From assembly GCA_964030475.1 (NCBI GenBank), contig CAXIPT010000010.1, forward strand, positions 2,590,366 to 2,654,365: a DNA stretch of 64,000 nucleotides, written 5' to 3'. Under the pieces are notes generated by a model. The model was given only the letters and a program-made list of their open reading frames with translations. It did no database searches and had not been told where the DNA came from. The translations under genes and the position numbers were made by a program. Below, piece after piece: positions 39,044 to 52,869 of the stretch. Origin of the DNA: Tethya wilhelma (lineage: Eukaryota > Porifera > Demospongiae > Tethyida > Tethyidae). Within the stretch, counting starts at the first letter, position 1. Each line of letters begins with the position of its first letter.

Positions 39044-42000
39044 CTAGAGGGTCTGTATAACAGCATCCACCTCAGTAGTGAGACGATCGATGCGAGCCTG
39101 AGCGGAGTTGGACTGGTCCAAGTACTGTTGTTTCCCAACCTTCCCAGCCACCACCTTCTCCGCCAGGAGACAGCTCTCATCCAGGGCTCCCTTCATCTCT
39201 GACACCTTCTTCTGAAGCTCACCCACCTAATAGTAAAACACAGGCATTGTCTCAACCACTGCATGCGATCAGTGACTTTGAATTATACTGTAGATTGGGA
39301 ATTTTTTGTCATCAAAAAATCTTAACTACTATTGCAAAATCTTTTTATGAATTTGGTCGAAATGGTGAAAAATACACATGTGAAAAAGAAAAATTTCCCG
39401 ATCTACAGCACATTGAAGCAATAGTAATGTTGGTGATACTAAAACCTATACAATTTTACATTATCATACACTGAAAATGTTCTCTATTATCCTATCCCCA
39501 CCTTAGCAGCTCTGTCTGGGTCGGCTGCTTGGAGTTGCTGTTTCACAAGAGCTGCTATCTGGTCCGTGTAAGCCTTGAACTTATCATCCAGACTCCTCTT
39601 TGTTGCCTTGAAGGTCTTGACGTCCTTTGAACTCTTACAGGTGGTGATGGCCTGCTGGTAGCTGGCCACCAGGACCGACCTTCTGTCGTGAGCAGACAGA
39701 ATGGAGTCCATGACAACAGAGGCCTGTTGCCTTGCCAACAGAGCAGGGTTCTACAGCAGGGAGGAGGGGAGGGGGATAGGAGAGGGTTGGGGGTAGCATA
39801 GAAAGATAAACGTGAGAGTCAAACACAAATGCTAAAAGTTTTCATAACCAAAGATTGTCATTACAGAACCAAATTTATGGAATACAAGGAAAAGCAATAC
39901 AAGGAAAGGAACTGAAATTATGTTTCAGACAAAACCTCCAAATTCTCTCCCAGTTTGTATGAAATGATATGTACATCTCTCCCGCCCCACGATCACCTCA
40001 CCTTGGTGATGGAGAAGTCCAGTCTGACAGCCACGATGACAAACAGGAAGAAGAGGAAGAGGGCCAGGACGATGAGCATCGGCTCCTGGAGCAACATGAC
40101 ACGGTCGAAGGTGTACTCCACACTGAAGTCCTGGATGTGCTGCTCCACGAGGTTGTTGCTAGTGGCAACCACCACCGGCCTTCCTAGGGTGTCCAGGTAG
40201 GTGTAGTGCAACTCCCTAGGGAGTTCCTCCACAGGGTAGGGGGTGCGCAGGAAGATATCCCTGTGGTGGGCATTAAATAGAGTCACAATGGGCATTCATT
40301 AGGATGAAACCACATTCTCTAGATATTGCCTACTGTGGTGGGCATTAAATAGAAAAAATGATTGACATGAAACTGTTGGACTAACTGGGGGTAAATTAGC
40401 AGTGGCTCCTTTGCTAATTGATAATCAAACTACACACAGACTTACTTGGCTCCCTCTGGCAGTACGATTCGAACCGTGACCTTCTCTATGAGCTGGTCGT
40501 CAAAGATGTGGTCCACGTACCTCATGGTGAGGCGGTACTTGTTGCCGGAGTGATAGAGGTACTCGTACGAGGGGAGGTTGTAGCCAAAGTAGTAGCGAGT
40601 CTGCCAGCCACCAAACAGAGGAAACCTGAGTTGAAAGGTCAAAGGAGAAATGTCACAAGCCATGGTGGCACTTGAAACAGCTAGTAGGCAATCAATAAGT
40701 TTAGAGGAGATTTGACTCATTTCAGAACTACTGTATAGCTGGAAATATTGAAGGGGATTTAATTTGATGTGTGACAGTCAAAGTTTATAATTGTCAAACC
40801 AATATTTTTGGTACCTTATACGGTTTAGCGGGAAATTTTCGTATGGTGGAAATTTTCGTATTTTTCGTATGCCGTTCGAATGTACAAAAATTAAAACTGC
40901 GAAAATTTAACATCCGCATTTACTTTATTCGGGCGCGCGCCGCGTATACGAAATTTAAAACTACGAAAATTTTTTCTGGCGCGTTTATACGAAATTTTGA
41001 ACCAACGAAAATTTCCCGCTATACGGTATGAAAGTTACGTACTACCGTATAGCGGGAAATTTTCGGGGGTGTAAATTTTCGTGAAAAGCCTAGACCGCGC
41101 TTCAGAAGAAAATTTTCGTGGTTTTAATTTTCGTGACTCAAGTATCTCTAACTTACAGCGCTTGAAGGTCTTGTGACAGTTTATCTGCTTTGGTATACAT
41201 GTAGAATACTATTCTAGCTAGATACTAGCTATTTAGACTGCAAACTTCTTGAAAAGACGGGCAAGAGACAGAGAACTGAAGTCTTTGACAGCGTGAGCGT
41301 GGCTAGTATCGTGACCTTTGACCTCAGAAAAAATTTTCGTGGGAGGGAAAATTTCGTGACTCAGAGGTCAGTCACGAAAATAACGAAAATTTGCACCCCA
41401 CGGAAATTTCCAGCTATACGGTATATAAGTACATCTCTGTCAATATTAATATTTCCAGCTATGCAGTAGAACTAGCAAACACCACCACCCCTCCTACCTC
41501 GGTCTCAGTTCCAATTCCACAAATTCCTCGTCTTCCCTGAGATGGGAGGTGGAGATGTTACCTATCTCATCACGATAGTAGACATCTTTAGCGGCCGCTG
41601 GTAAGATGGTCTTATAGTCCTTCACGGACGAGGGTCCGCTGTTGGGGTTCCTCTGGTAGTCATAGCGACTGAATGACCCCTTTAATACACCACCTAATCA
41701 ACAATAATTAACATTCCTAGCATATTTGTTGGTGTGTTACCATAGTGACCAGCATACCTGTGTGTTTGATGTGTATCTTCTCCTCCACAGCGATGTTGCC
41801 CCAGTGAGAGACCTCGATCCAACGATCCAGTTCAGCCACGACAATAAATGGACCATTGTTCTCAAAATGAACGTTCATCTTAGCGGTAGAAAATGGCGCC
41901 ACGTCTGGATACGGACCGTACGTGAGCTCGTTTTCAGACGAGCTCGTGGGTGAGACCCTGCTGAATGATTCAATCTTGGAGTTGGGGAGTGTGACTGTGG

Positions 42001-42623
42001 TAGTCTGGCTCTTGGAGGGGTAGGGGGAGATGTGGTAGACGTTGCCGATGAACTGAACCAGCTGTTGGTCATTTTGGTTGATCTCTCTTGGAAACGGGAG
42101 TATGGCCCGGGCTAATACCAGTTCAACGACCATGGTGCACTTATCTCCGGCTGCCAATGGAGGCATTATGATCTTGTAGACACCTAAATGAGGGCGCCCC
42201 TCTAATGAGGATCCTGGAACCACCACCAGGGGCATGGTATTGGATGCATCCTTCTCCAACTGCAACTGAAAAACAGAGAGAGATGCTATAAATAATACCA
42301 CATTCTATCAAAATATCTTGCAACTCTTGTAGGTGCGTGCTTACAGATGCTCCAAAGTAGGCCACTTTATCTTTGAAGTCTCCATCGACAGTGTAGAGGA
42401 ACTCGGACACTGAGCTCGTCTCCTTATTCTCAATGACAATGGTGTTCTTCACTTTAGCGAGGTGTGTGTTTAAATCGATCTCTCTCGTCACCAGGCTCAG
42501 TTCCAGCTCCTTCACGCGCACGGGAGGCGGTGGGGTGGCTCTCACACGATCCACTGGCTCCAGGACCGACTTCTTGGCAGCTGCGAGGCCTACCAACAGC
42601 AAGCAAATGACGAGTACCTTCAT
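39044..42623 (-). CDS. RPN1: Ribophorin I, oligosaccharyltransferase subunit
   Basis: ATG 42623 opens a cleavable signal peptide ([17 protein letters not shown]); an in-frame ATG 21 bases upstream (42644) is less likely. The luminal part includes [48 protein letters not shown] and a region with [20 protein letters not shown] typical of RPN1. The exon 40261-40001 ends in a membrane span ([20 protein letters not shown]). The cytosolic tail is helical (exons about 39750-39503 and 39229-39044, ending DAVIQTL, TAG). Total about 620 residues, near the usual 600. It is an ER membrane scaffold subunit that presents substrates to the N-glycosylation catalytic subunit. An intron at about 40700-41480 holds inverted GCGGGAAATTTTCG elements. 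Confidence 0.96.
40815..41425. mobile_element. Paired GCGGGAAATTTTCG inverted elements in RPN1 intron
   Basis: The first element runs from TATACGGTTTAGCGGGAAAT (about 40817) to ATTTCCCGCTATACGGTATG (about 41010-41029), with many internal GAAAATTT / AAATTTTCG pairs. A second runs from TACCGTATAGCGGGAAATTT (41043) to GGAAATTTCCAGCTATACGG (about 41401-41421). A related sequence is in the HCF gene at about 58727-58932. AT-rich foldback structure, no coding potential. Confidence 0.65.
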
Positions 42624-42731
42624 CTCTACACAAACACCAACCATGTGGTCTTCTAAATTAACGAAAAGTTCAAATTTTCTTTTAGGTAAACTTTAACCCG
42701 TTCGGTGCTAAATTTGTTTGTAGCAAGAAGA
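42624..42731. promoter_or_regulatory. Bidirectional promoter, RPN1 / NDUFA5
   Basis: 108 bases between the two start codons, the tightest head-to-head pair in the window. No TATA box is evident. Both 5' leaders must be very short. Confidence 0.65.
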
Positions 42732-43248
42732 ATGAGTGGAGCAGTGAAAAAGGTAGAATAATGGTATAAAGATGGCATGTCTGTGACTCTATTCCATTTC
42801 CCTACAGACTACAGGACTTGTGGGATACGCAGTGAGCGCCAATGCCAGAGAAGTGAGCAAATAAGACACTGTTTCACCTAGTATAAATTTATGTCCATGC
42901 TTTTTTACTTGATGTCATTATAAACGTTTTAGGTTCTTTGCAACATCTACACTAAGACGCTCTCTGCCCTCCAGAGGCTGCCTAAGGATGTGACGTACAG
43001 GAAACAGACTGAGCAGATAGTCCAACAGAGACTGCAGATTGTGCAGGCTGAGAACAACATCAGCTCCATTGAGGAGAAGATTGGCTGTGGGCAGGTGGAG
43101 CAGCTCATTGATCAGGTGGGTCTCTCTCTCTATCTCTCTCTTGCCTTACTGTAGTAACGTCTAATAATTTATTATGATGTATGCTTTATGGTTAGTGTTA
43201 AAGGTCTGCACCTGATTTATTACTGGCTTATTGCACACTGCGTACTGT

Positions 43249-43308
<60 letters not shown>

Positions 43309-43408
43309 GGCGGAAAGAGAGCTGTCGTTAGTTAATAAGATGGAAGACTGGCAATCATGGCGACCATTGACCTCTGACCCCCCACCAAACCAATGGAAGT
43401 GGCCATAG
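42732..43408 (+). CDS. NDUFA5: NADH dehydrogenase 1 alpha subcomplex subunit 5
   Basis: Four exons from ATG 42732 (MSGAVKK), through TTGLVGYAVSANARE, VLCNIYTKTLSALQRLPKDV, TYRKQTEQIVQQRLQIVQAE and ISSIEEKIGCGQVEQLIDQ, to AERELSLVNKMEDWQSW and PPPNQWKWP then TAG 43406-43408. About 115 residues, as in other animals. KKTTGLVG and QWKWP are hallmarks of the family. It is an accessory subunit of mitochondrial complex I, located in the matrix arm. It is divergent from RPN1. A CT run (43255-43308) forms the polypyrimidine tract of the last exon. Confidence 0.97.
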
Positions 43409-44232
43409 TAGCAACTCCATAACTAGTAGCCAATCCCATGTCCTGTTGTAGTCGTCTGTATGTAAGACATTGAAAATAAATTATAATTATATTATCAGCA
43501 GCAAAATACGACAGCTGTAAGTGTGGAATATCATTTTTACTAGTAATTGGGTAATGGGTCGTCAATATGAAAAAGCGTTATGAAGGTTTTCCAGGAATGT
43601 TAACGACCCATTACCAGTTATTGGGTAAAGAATCGTCACAAAATTTTAGCAGGAAATCTGCTAAAATCTGCCCATAGAGGCCACTATATGATTTTTTTTA
43701 GCTTCTCTGTTAATTTTGCATTGCTCCTCACAATTTTCCTTCATTACCATCAACTTCGCAAATCACAAATTTTAGCGAGCAAGATTGACGACTTGTTACC
43801 AACTGTCTGGTAAACGGTCGTCACTAAATGTTACCAGAAAGCTGCTAAAATCTAGCTGCTCATAAGTGTACTGTCTGTAGCTTCATTCTACAATAAATCT
43901 TCGCACTATTTTCTGCTTCATTGCAACACTGCATGCTTTATTCTTTTCGAATCACAAATTTTAGCTAGCAAGATTGACGACCTTATACCAAATGTATCAG
44001 CTGCATTTTATATGGATTGCATGACGCTATAGCTATAGCAATTCTTTGATCTGCATGCAAGCATACAATTATATGGATAACAAAATTAATAACTTTATGC
44101 TAGTTATATTGATCCATTGCCAATTAATAACATGCAGTGACACTTGATTTTATACAACCCCAGGAAAATAATCATAATAATTTATTAATCTAATAATTAT
44201 TAATAATTGCAGGACTATAAGTGCAGGTGATG
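43409..44232. other. Convergent intergenic region with foldback sequence
   Basis: No gene is seen. AATAAA near 43475 suits NDUFA5. At 43543-43622, TAATTGGGTAATGGGTCGT pairs with ACGACCCATTACCAGTTA, and related GGTAAACGGTCGTCAC and GGGTAAAGAATCGTCAC motifs follow at about 43625 and 43812. This suggests a degenerate foldback element. Confidence 0.5.
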
Positions 44233-46272
44233 TCATGTGACTGGCGGTATGCCTATTGCTGAGAGTGTGAGGTGTTCGGCCGGGGTGAGGAGAGGGAGGA
44301 AGGAGGGGAAACACGACTGCTGACTCAGCTCCAGCAAATACTGCCGCAGATGATCCTAGGGAGTGGGAGGTCAAAGGTTAAATCAATAATACATACAAGG
44401 AGTGAAAATAATCCATAATAGAACTAACAATACATAGTAACTGTTTCTATTGTGGGGAGCTAAGCAACATGATGCAGTGGCTTCAGGTGAACTGTAACTG
44501 TTAACTATGAATAGCGTATTCTTACGTATGAATAATGACATACTATAAACCTTCATTCAACGTTGTGCGACCTACTTGCATGTCCATTTGTAAGATTGGC
44601 TCATCAATTAGGTCAGGGTCATCCTCCACCTCCCACTGAGTGATGTCATAGCCAGGGGTGGAGAAGTCTTTGGCGGAGGACATCAAACTCTCCAAGGTGC
44701 CCTCAAGGGATTCACCAAAATCATCATCTTCATCCTAGTCACATGACATCAATAGATAGATCACATGACATCAATGGATAGTCTCATAGATCACATGACA
44801 TCAAGGCTAGCTCACATGACCCTCACCTCTGAGTCCCCCATATGCTGGCCCATCCCCTGAACCTCCAGGCCATTCTGGACGTCAGAGACCACCAGTTTCA
44901 CTATCTTCACTGGCAGAGACACCTGACTCCATTGGTTGGGAGCAGCCGCCTTACGAGACCTCGTCTGAATACCTGCAGGAGAGAAGGGGTTAAACTAGGA
45001 TCAACACTGAACAAGAAAAAGTGAACTGTTTAGGAAAGTTTCTTTCGAGAACTAATAATTATTTTCACTTTACACACTATCAATATTATAGTGTCTTGAC
45101 ATTGATAAAATTTTTTATAGCTTGGCAATAAAGATCTTTTCATGCTGATCACGATATCCATTGCAATCAGCTTGAAGAGATCTTTTAATTGAATCTGGTT
45201 TATTTTGATTGGAAAAAGCTATTTTTGCCAAAAAAATGCACTTGGCCAAAGGCTAAATCCATAGTTTTGATTATTTTGGTCAAATTTAAATCTGGCAATA
45301 AACCATACATCGTTTGAAAGATCTCTTCACACTCATCACAATGGTACCAATCCCAGCTTCATACGACCTTCCCAGACTGAGATACACAGTCGAGAAACAA
45401 TGTTCTTCCGTAAAATTAATAATTGATTGCAGAAAATAATGTCTAAACTTACCATCTTGTCCTGTATTGATCTCTTCCCCACGAACTTTGACCTCTGTCA
45501 GTCGATCATCGCCAGTCTGAATGCAGTGGGTGAGTATCTTACACAGAGCCAGGCAGCTGGCCCTCGTCTCATAGACACCGAAGAAGAATGGCTGGAGAGA
45601 TTTCATGCAACAATGGCTGATTATCATTATGCAATCTATCTTTATCACCTTGCAAGTCTTCTGCATGTTTATTTACTGTTAATACATACAAATAGCAGTA
45701 ACTAAAGCCCATTGGGTTTGAGAATGCCGCCTGAAGTAAAATATTGAGATTCATGAAATAGATTTTTATGGGGAAAAATAGCTAATTGGAAAGATGTAGG
45801 AAGCAGAGAAAAGCAACCAAAAGAATGGGGAGAATGAGTGCTTTCCAACGGTGCTTGAAATTTTGAAATCAGTTGTATATTTAGAAAGTTATTCAATTTT
45901 TTCTACCAGCATTCTCAAACCAGATGAACTTTAGCAAGCAACAGAAGACTTGAGGCTATGTGTGTGTATGTGTGTATGTGTGTTAACTTACATGTTTGGA
46001 GCACCATTCAGTCATGACGAAATTGAGGGCTGGTTTTCCAGTTGGGTCGGGAACTTGAGACAAAAATGACACCACTGCTTCCAACTGAATACAATGATAA
46101 CACAGACTTACATTGCATTACACTGCGTTAAACTTAACTTACATCAGTCTGAATGAGATGAGCAAAGACCACCAGCAGTGACTGCATCACACTGGTGGTC
46201 ATCACCCTCTGCATCTTGCTGAGAACAGCTCTCAACAAGAGCTCCAGATGATCTCCTAGAGCACTACCAACC

Positions 46273-46327
<55 letters not shown>

Positions 46328-47788
46328 TGGTAACAACATAGCTATCACATAAGTTAATCCTTTCACACACACACACGTACACAGACATCTTTATTATCTC
46401 TTTAATAAATTTTAATAAATCCTAATTAATTACAGCTGCTGCTGTCGGTATATACCTTCTTAACGAACGTAATAATGAGTTTCCCAACAAACGCTGCGGA
46501 GTACTCTGCCCTGCTGGGGTCCAACAGATGCAGCACCACCTGAACCACATACTGCAGACCACCACAGTCAGTGGAGTCCTTCCACGAGGCCAGCTCCTCC
46601 ACCATGGTCGACACAAAGGCACGCACACACTCACCCCCGTTCTAGAGAGTCACATGCAAGTCACATGATCAGAGGGGTAGGTAAGTCCCTAGCAATTATT
46701 ATCAGAGATGAATTACTTGCAATATGGCTGTGTCGTCAGAGGAAAGGACTCGCTGGACCACACAGGGGTAGACCTGTGAGACCAACGTCCCTCTCCCCTC
46801 AGTGCCACACCCCCTCACAACATGGACCAGGATATCCAACACTGCCTGCAATAGGAGAGGGGTCAAAGTTCAATAACTGTATTATAGTTAGAGAGAGAGA
46901 GAGAGAGAGAGAGAGACCCCACCACGGCCAGTCCCAGAGGGAGGTGACTGTCGGAGGAGGAAAGGATCTCAACAGATAGAGGGAGGAACCGGGAGTGGAG
47001 ATCACCATGGCAACCAGGGGTCCTAGCCAATACCGAGAAGAGCTCTTCGACACACGACATCAGACCAGGGTCTGTAATAAGAGGGAAAACTAAATTAGGT
47101 GGTTTAATTTGGTTTGAGAATGCCGGTAGAATAACTTTCTAAATATCCAACATATCCAACCGATTTCAAAATTTCAGGCAACATTGGAAAGCGCTCATTC
47201 TCCCCGTTCTTTTGGTTGCTTTTCCAGCTTCCTATGCCTTACCAGTCAAAAGTTAGCTATTTTGTCCCATATGGAAGTATTTCATTATTTCACTTCCGGC
47301 GGCATTCTCAAACCAGATGGACTTTAGTGATTGAACCATACCATGTGAATACTTCAGAAACAGCGCCATGGCAACCGGTACTATTTTTGGAGCACAATGA
47401 GAGGTCACTTTAGAATCCATCTATAAATAGATACATCAACCAGGTTGTAAACATTGCTACAATATAATGATGTCCTTAAAAATTATGATAGAAAAAAATT
47501 AACCATCAAACTATGTTAATTATACCAAGTACATGCAGCCTACACTGCAGAGCTGTGTTCAAATCTACAGTTAGATGGTTTCCAGAAAAAAATATGCCTT
47601 AACTGCAAAAAAATTGACAGTCAGTCATTAATTTGAACAGTATAAGTGTGTATGTGCCATTTTTTCGAGGACCCAGTTAATTATGTTTCAGTCTTGAAAT
47701 CAAAAAAGTGTTCAAAAGAACATTACGAATGATAATTAAGCCTCGGCGCGTGAGTATCACGTGCAGAAGGTTACAGTAGTCGTTTTGT

Positions 47789-47824
<36 letters not shown>

Positions 47825-50800
47825 CTGTCTGTTACGGGATAATGTGAAGAATGGCCGCTCTATGGTTCAAACCGAAGGTACTTACGTTCATGAATCGAAA
47901 TTATCTTGAAAATGGTTGTGTAGAATCTTGCAAGACACTGTAGTTTCTGAGATACGAGGCTTTGTTGCTTCTCTGAACACTTACCTTCGAAACCGCAGCC
48001 ATAAATCACGCCCCACATATAGTGTGCGATATCTAGAAATATAGTTGGACTGGATGTGCTTCTGATGATAGAGCTCTGCCTCTCAGCCTCTGGATGTGAT
48101 GTGCTTGGCTCAGGTCGCTTAGCTGCTAGCACAGGTAAGTAACTCAATTGATTGCAAGCTAAAATTCTGAGCTTACAAGTTAGTTGTGTTAGTGTGTTTA
48201 CCAGTGAACTTCCACTCAGTGTCACATATGTTTCAGCTAAGCTGCATGGTTACTAAGTAGTACTGTACTGATATTACATGATTCAGGTAGCCCATAGGTT
48301 TGCTCAATAGCATCTGACAACAGCTGATATAATCATAGCATTGCTCATCTCTGTCTGTGATTTATGCTGCCTCATCAGTTGCAAGTGACAGAGTGTGCCA
48401 CGGAGGCTTGTGGACCACCGGTGCCTTTATATAGTTATGCAGTGTTAATAATTATTAAGCCTCGGCAACAGCCATGACGCATTAGAGTCAACAAGCCTAA
48501 CATGTAATTGTGTTGTGGCATAGAAATAGTTACAGTCACTAGAAAGCTTAATAATGTGTACACAAAGCTACATCTCTTCAAGCTGATCGCAACGGTACCA
48601 ACCCCAGCTCAATACGACCTTCCTAGACCGAGATATGCAACAGCCATACTATAGCTATGGAGAAAGAAAAAAAAACGTTGAGCGGGATTTCTAGTACGAG
48701 CCTTGACCTTGTCATTATGACTGTGCTAGCGCTGCACGATCAAGGGCTTACACGTACCTTCCATCCCTTTACCCCACCTACCCCGTACACGGCATGCCAG
48801 TCACTAAGACGCTATGACTGACATAGGTTCTGCGAGTAGGTGGGGCTCAACTATATGCTCAACTGAATGCAAGTATGCAGTAAGCGAGGCATATATTTCA
48901 GGGGAGACTCACCACGGCCCCCGGACCATGTATGTGATGAACCTTAGGCAGTATTTGACTCCTGCCATAGCCCCGCTTCACTAACACACTTACTATATAT
49001 AGTTGCGAGTCCCTATTTATACCACAAACATTACTGATAGAAAATGTTAGTTGGGTTTCGTTAATGAGATTCATTGAAGACGGAAGCCGTGACGCTAAAT
49101 GGAATGCAGTTAATTGCGGAAGTGACGTAAACATACGCGAAATGGAATGTAATTAACACCGCGCCGTAAAAAAGAAAACAGCTTCTCCAGGCTTCTACAA
49201 AAGGCCNACTGCAAAAAAATTGACAGTCAGTCATTAATTTGAACAGTATAAGTGTGTATGTGCCATTTTTTCGAGGACCCAGTTAATTATGTTTCAGTCT
49301 TGAAATCAAAAAAGTGTTCAAAAGAACATTACGAATGATAATTAAGCCTCGGCGCGTGAGTATCACGTGCAGAAGGTTACAGTAGTCGTTTTGTGTGTAT
49401 GTGTGTGTGTGTGTGTGTGTGTGTCTGTCTGTTACGGGATAATGTGAAGAATGGCCGCTCTATGGTTCAAACCGAAGGTACTTACGTTCATGAATCGAAA
49501 TTATCTTGAAAATGGTTGTGTAGAATCTTGCAAGACACTGTAGTTTCTGAGATACGAGGCTTTGTTGCTTCTCTGAACACTTACCTTCGAAACCGCAGCC
49601 ATAAATCACGCCCCACATATAGTGTGCGATATCTAGAAATATAGTTGGACTGGATGTGCTTCTGATGATAGAGCTCTGCCTCTCAGCCTCTGGATGTGAT
49701 GTGCTTGGCTCAGGTCGCTTAGCTGCTAGCACAGGTAAGTAACTCAATTGATTGCAAGCTAAAATTCTGAGCTTACAAGTTAGTTGTGTTAGTGTGTTTA
49801 CCAGTGAACTTCCACTCAGTGTCACATATGTTTCAGCTAAGCTGCATGGTTACCAAGTAGTACTGTACTGATATTACATGATTCAGGTAGCCTATAGGTT
49901 TGCTCAATAGCATCTGACAACAGCTGATATAATCATAGCATTGCTCATCTCTGTCTGTGATTTATGCTGCCTCATCAGTTGCAAGTGACAGAGTGTGCCG
50001 CAGAGGCTTGTGCACCACCGGTGCCTTTATATAGTTATGCAGTGTTAATAATTATTAAGCCTCGGCGCGTGCGTAGCACGTGCAGAGGGTTACGGTAGTC
50101 GTTTTGTGTACGTGTGTGCGTCTGTCTGTTATGACCACACATACAACAGCCATGACTCATTAGTTGCAGTCACTAGAAAGCTTAATAATGTGTACACAAA
50201 GCTACATCTCTTCAAGCTGATCGCAACGGTACCAACCCCAGCTCAATACGACCTTCCTAGACCGAGATATGCAACAGCCATGGCTATACAATAGCTATGG
50301 AGAAAAAAAAAAAAAGGTTGAGCGGGATTTCCAGTACGAGCCTTGACCTTGTCATTATGACTGTGCTAGCGCTGCACGGTCAAGGGCTTACACGTTACCT
50401 TCTATCCCTTTACCCCACCTACCCCGTACACGGCATGCCAGTCACTAAAGACGCTATGACTGACATAGGTTCTGCGAGTAGGTGGGGCTCAACTATATGC
50501 TCAACTGAATGTAAGTATGCAGTAAGCGAGGCATATATTTCAGGGGAGACTCACCACGGCCCCCGGACCATGTATGTGATGAACCTTAGGCAGTATTTGA
50601 CTCCTGCCATAGCCCCGCTTCACTAACACACTTACTATATACAGTTGCGAGTCCCTATTTATACCACACACATTACTGATAGAAAATGTTAGTTGGGTTT
50701 TCGTTAATGAGATTCATTGGAGACGGAAGTGACGTAAGTAATCATACGTGTAATGGAATGTAATTAACACCGCGTACCGCGCCGTATAAAAGCTTTTCCA

Positions 50801-52795
50801 GGCTTCTACAAAAGGCTTACAGGCTGAGCCTATACTATGATGTAGTATTCTATGGCATAATGGCTTTGCTACCAAGAAATCAGCTATCCAAGCACATTCT
50901 TTAGCTAGAGAAGCTAAAAAGCCTTTTCATTTGCCTCAAGTCCAGACTCCTAAAGTCTCTCCATAATGACACTGAGTGCAGGGAAATAGATTGTGCAGCT
51001 GATATTAAATGGCAATTTGAATTGCTGGTATAATCATTAACATTGATTCTGTAAGAGTGGTAGCAAGCAGGCTAGAAACTCTCACCTCTTCTGGTCGTCT
51101 GGTGTTCAAAATGTATGCGAGATCTAGGCAAAAAAGGTTAGAAAGACAAAGACAAAGAAGAAAGAGCCCGAATTATTGACTTGTGTGATACGTGAATACT
51201 CACACATGCTCATATATGAGACTGGCACTGATCAAGAAACTAAGCTACTTAGCATTCAGTACTGTATTGCAAGTGCTACAAGCATCAACAATTTTCTAAA
51301 CAGAGGTTATTATAACTAGGCTGACCACAACTCAGTACATTCTTGATTGCTACAGACTAGAATTTGAGGTTGGTTGGATGACGAGGTCATGCATTCATGT
51401 ATGGTTGTGTATCATGGTACAGTAGTCGATTGTGCCGAGGCTTATGCACCTTGGTCCCTTCATTTATACCTGTGCTAAGTACTGCAGCGTGTCCACCACA
51501 ATATAGAGGACGTCTTCAGGAGAATCCCCTGCCATGGTGATCACATGATCCAAGTACACAGTGAGATAGGGATGCATCAACTGAGCATGCTCAGTGTGTT
51601 TCAGCTCCACACAAAAACTGCAGAGAAAGGAGCATTAGAAGACACCAATAAACACATGAGCTTCTATGGCATGAAACAACCATGGGAAAAAATCTTGCTA
51701 GGATGAAGTCTGCTATAGCTAGCCTCGTTTCCAGGCTTTTCCTTCGCTTGCGAATCGAAGAAAATATTTGCAAAGGAGGAGCCTGGGGAATGAGGCTATG
51801 CTATAGCAAGTTTCATAGCTACAATGTTTTTTTTCTGCTCTAAAAAAGCAAAGATTGGTCAATGAAGCTGGGGCATTACAGACAAGGAAGACCACATGGA
51901 CATACAAGAAGGGCAGTACAGGTGTTAGGCATTTATAAATGCAACAAAAGGTCACCTCAGCTGGTAACAAAATTGGAGCAGACAAAATTAAATGCAGAAA
52001 TTGTGTGTGTGTGCTCACATCTCTCTCTAGATCTACATAGATTGGCTGAGTATCTCCTACAGCACACCCAGCAAAGAAGCAAGATCATTTCAATAATACA
52101 TTACAGCACTTGGGACTTTAAAAGGAGCTGTTGGAACAACCTTCAGCTTCACTAACAAGAGATGATCAATAGCTAAGTATTCAATCATGAAAGTAAACTG
52201 GATTTTCTGTGAACTGGATGATATCTAGATAAAAAAATGAGAGTATTTCTCAGGGAAAACAATGGTGCAACCATTCAAATTGCTCTATCATTAGTTTCCA
52301 TATGTGGAAATATAAAAATGTATGTAAGGGAATATGTGTACCTGAAGCTAGCACTAGACCACTCAGACACACATGGAATGGAGCAATCAATGGTCTTATG
52401 TAAACAGGAGGGGCTACTGGTGGTACACATATTGAGGAGCTAAAATTACTTTCTTGGAATGGCAACAATGGAAGAATTTTCCCAACCTTCTATGAGTGCA
52501 TGCTGTACCTGTATATGGTCTTAGTGGCCAGGACTCTGAGGATGGGGTGTTGAGAGGGAGCCAGGGCATTAGCAACCAGATCCAATAGCCTGAGGGGGGA
52601 GAGAGAGAGGGATAGCTAGCTCACAGACACACACAGTTTACATGTAACACACATAATATTATATACAGTTATGACTCACACACATGCAGTTGTAACACAC
52701 ACACACACAGACTCACTGGGTTATGGAGGCTGGTTTGAGAAGTGTGGCCATCTTACTAGATAACAGCAGACACCTACCAGTGAGAAGAGGAGAGG

Positions 52796-52869
<74 letters not shown>

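Noticed and set aside
47860..49825. Two identical 121-codon minus-strand open frames
   Set aside because: They lie in the duplicated mobile-element block of an importin-9 intron and show no recognised domain; identity reflects the duplication, not selection.
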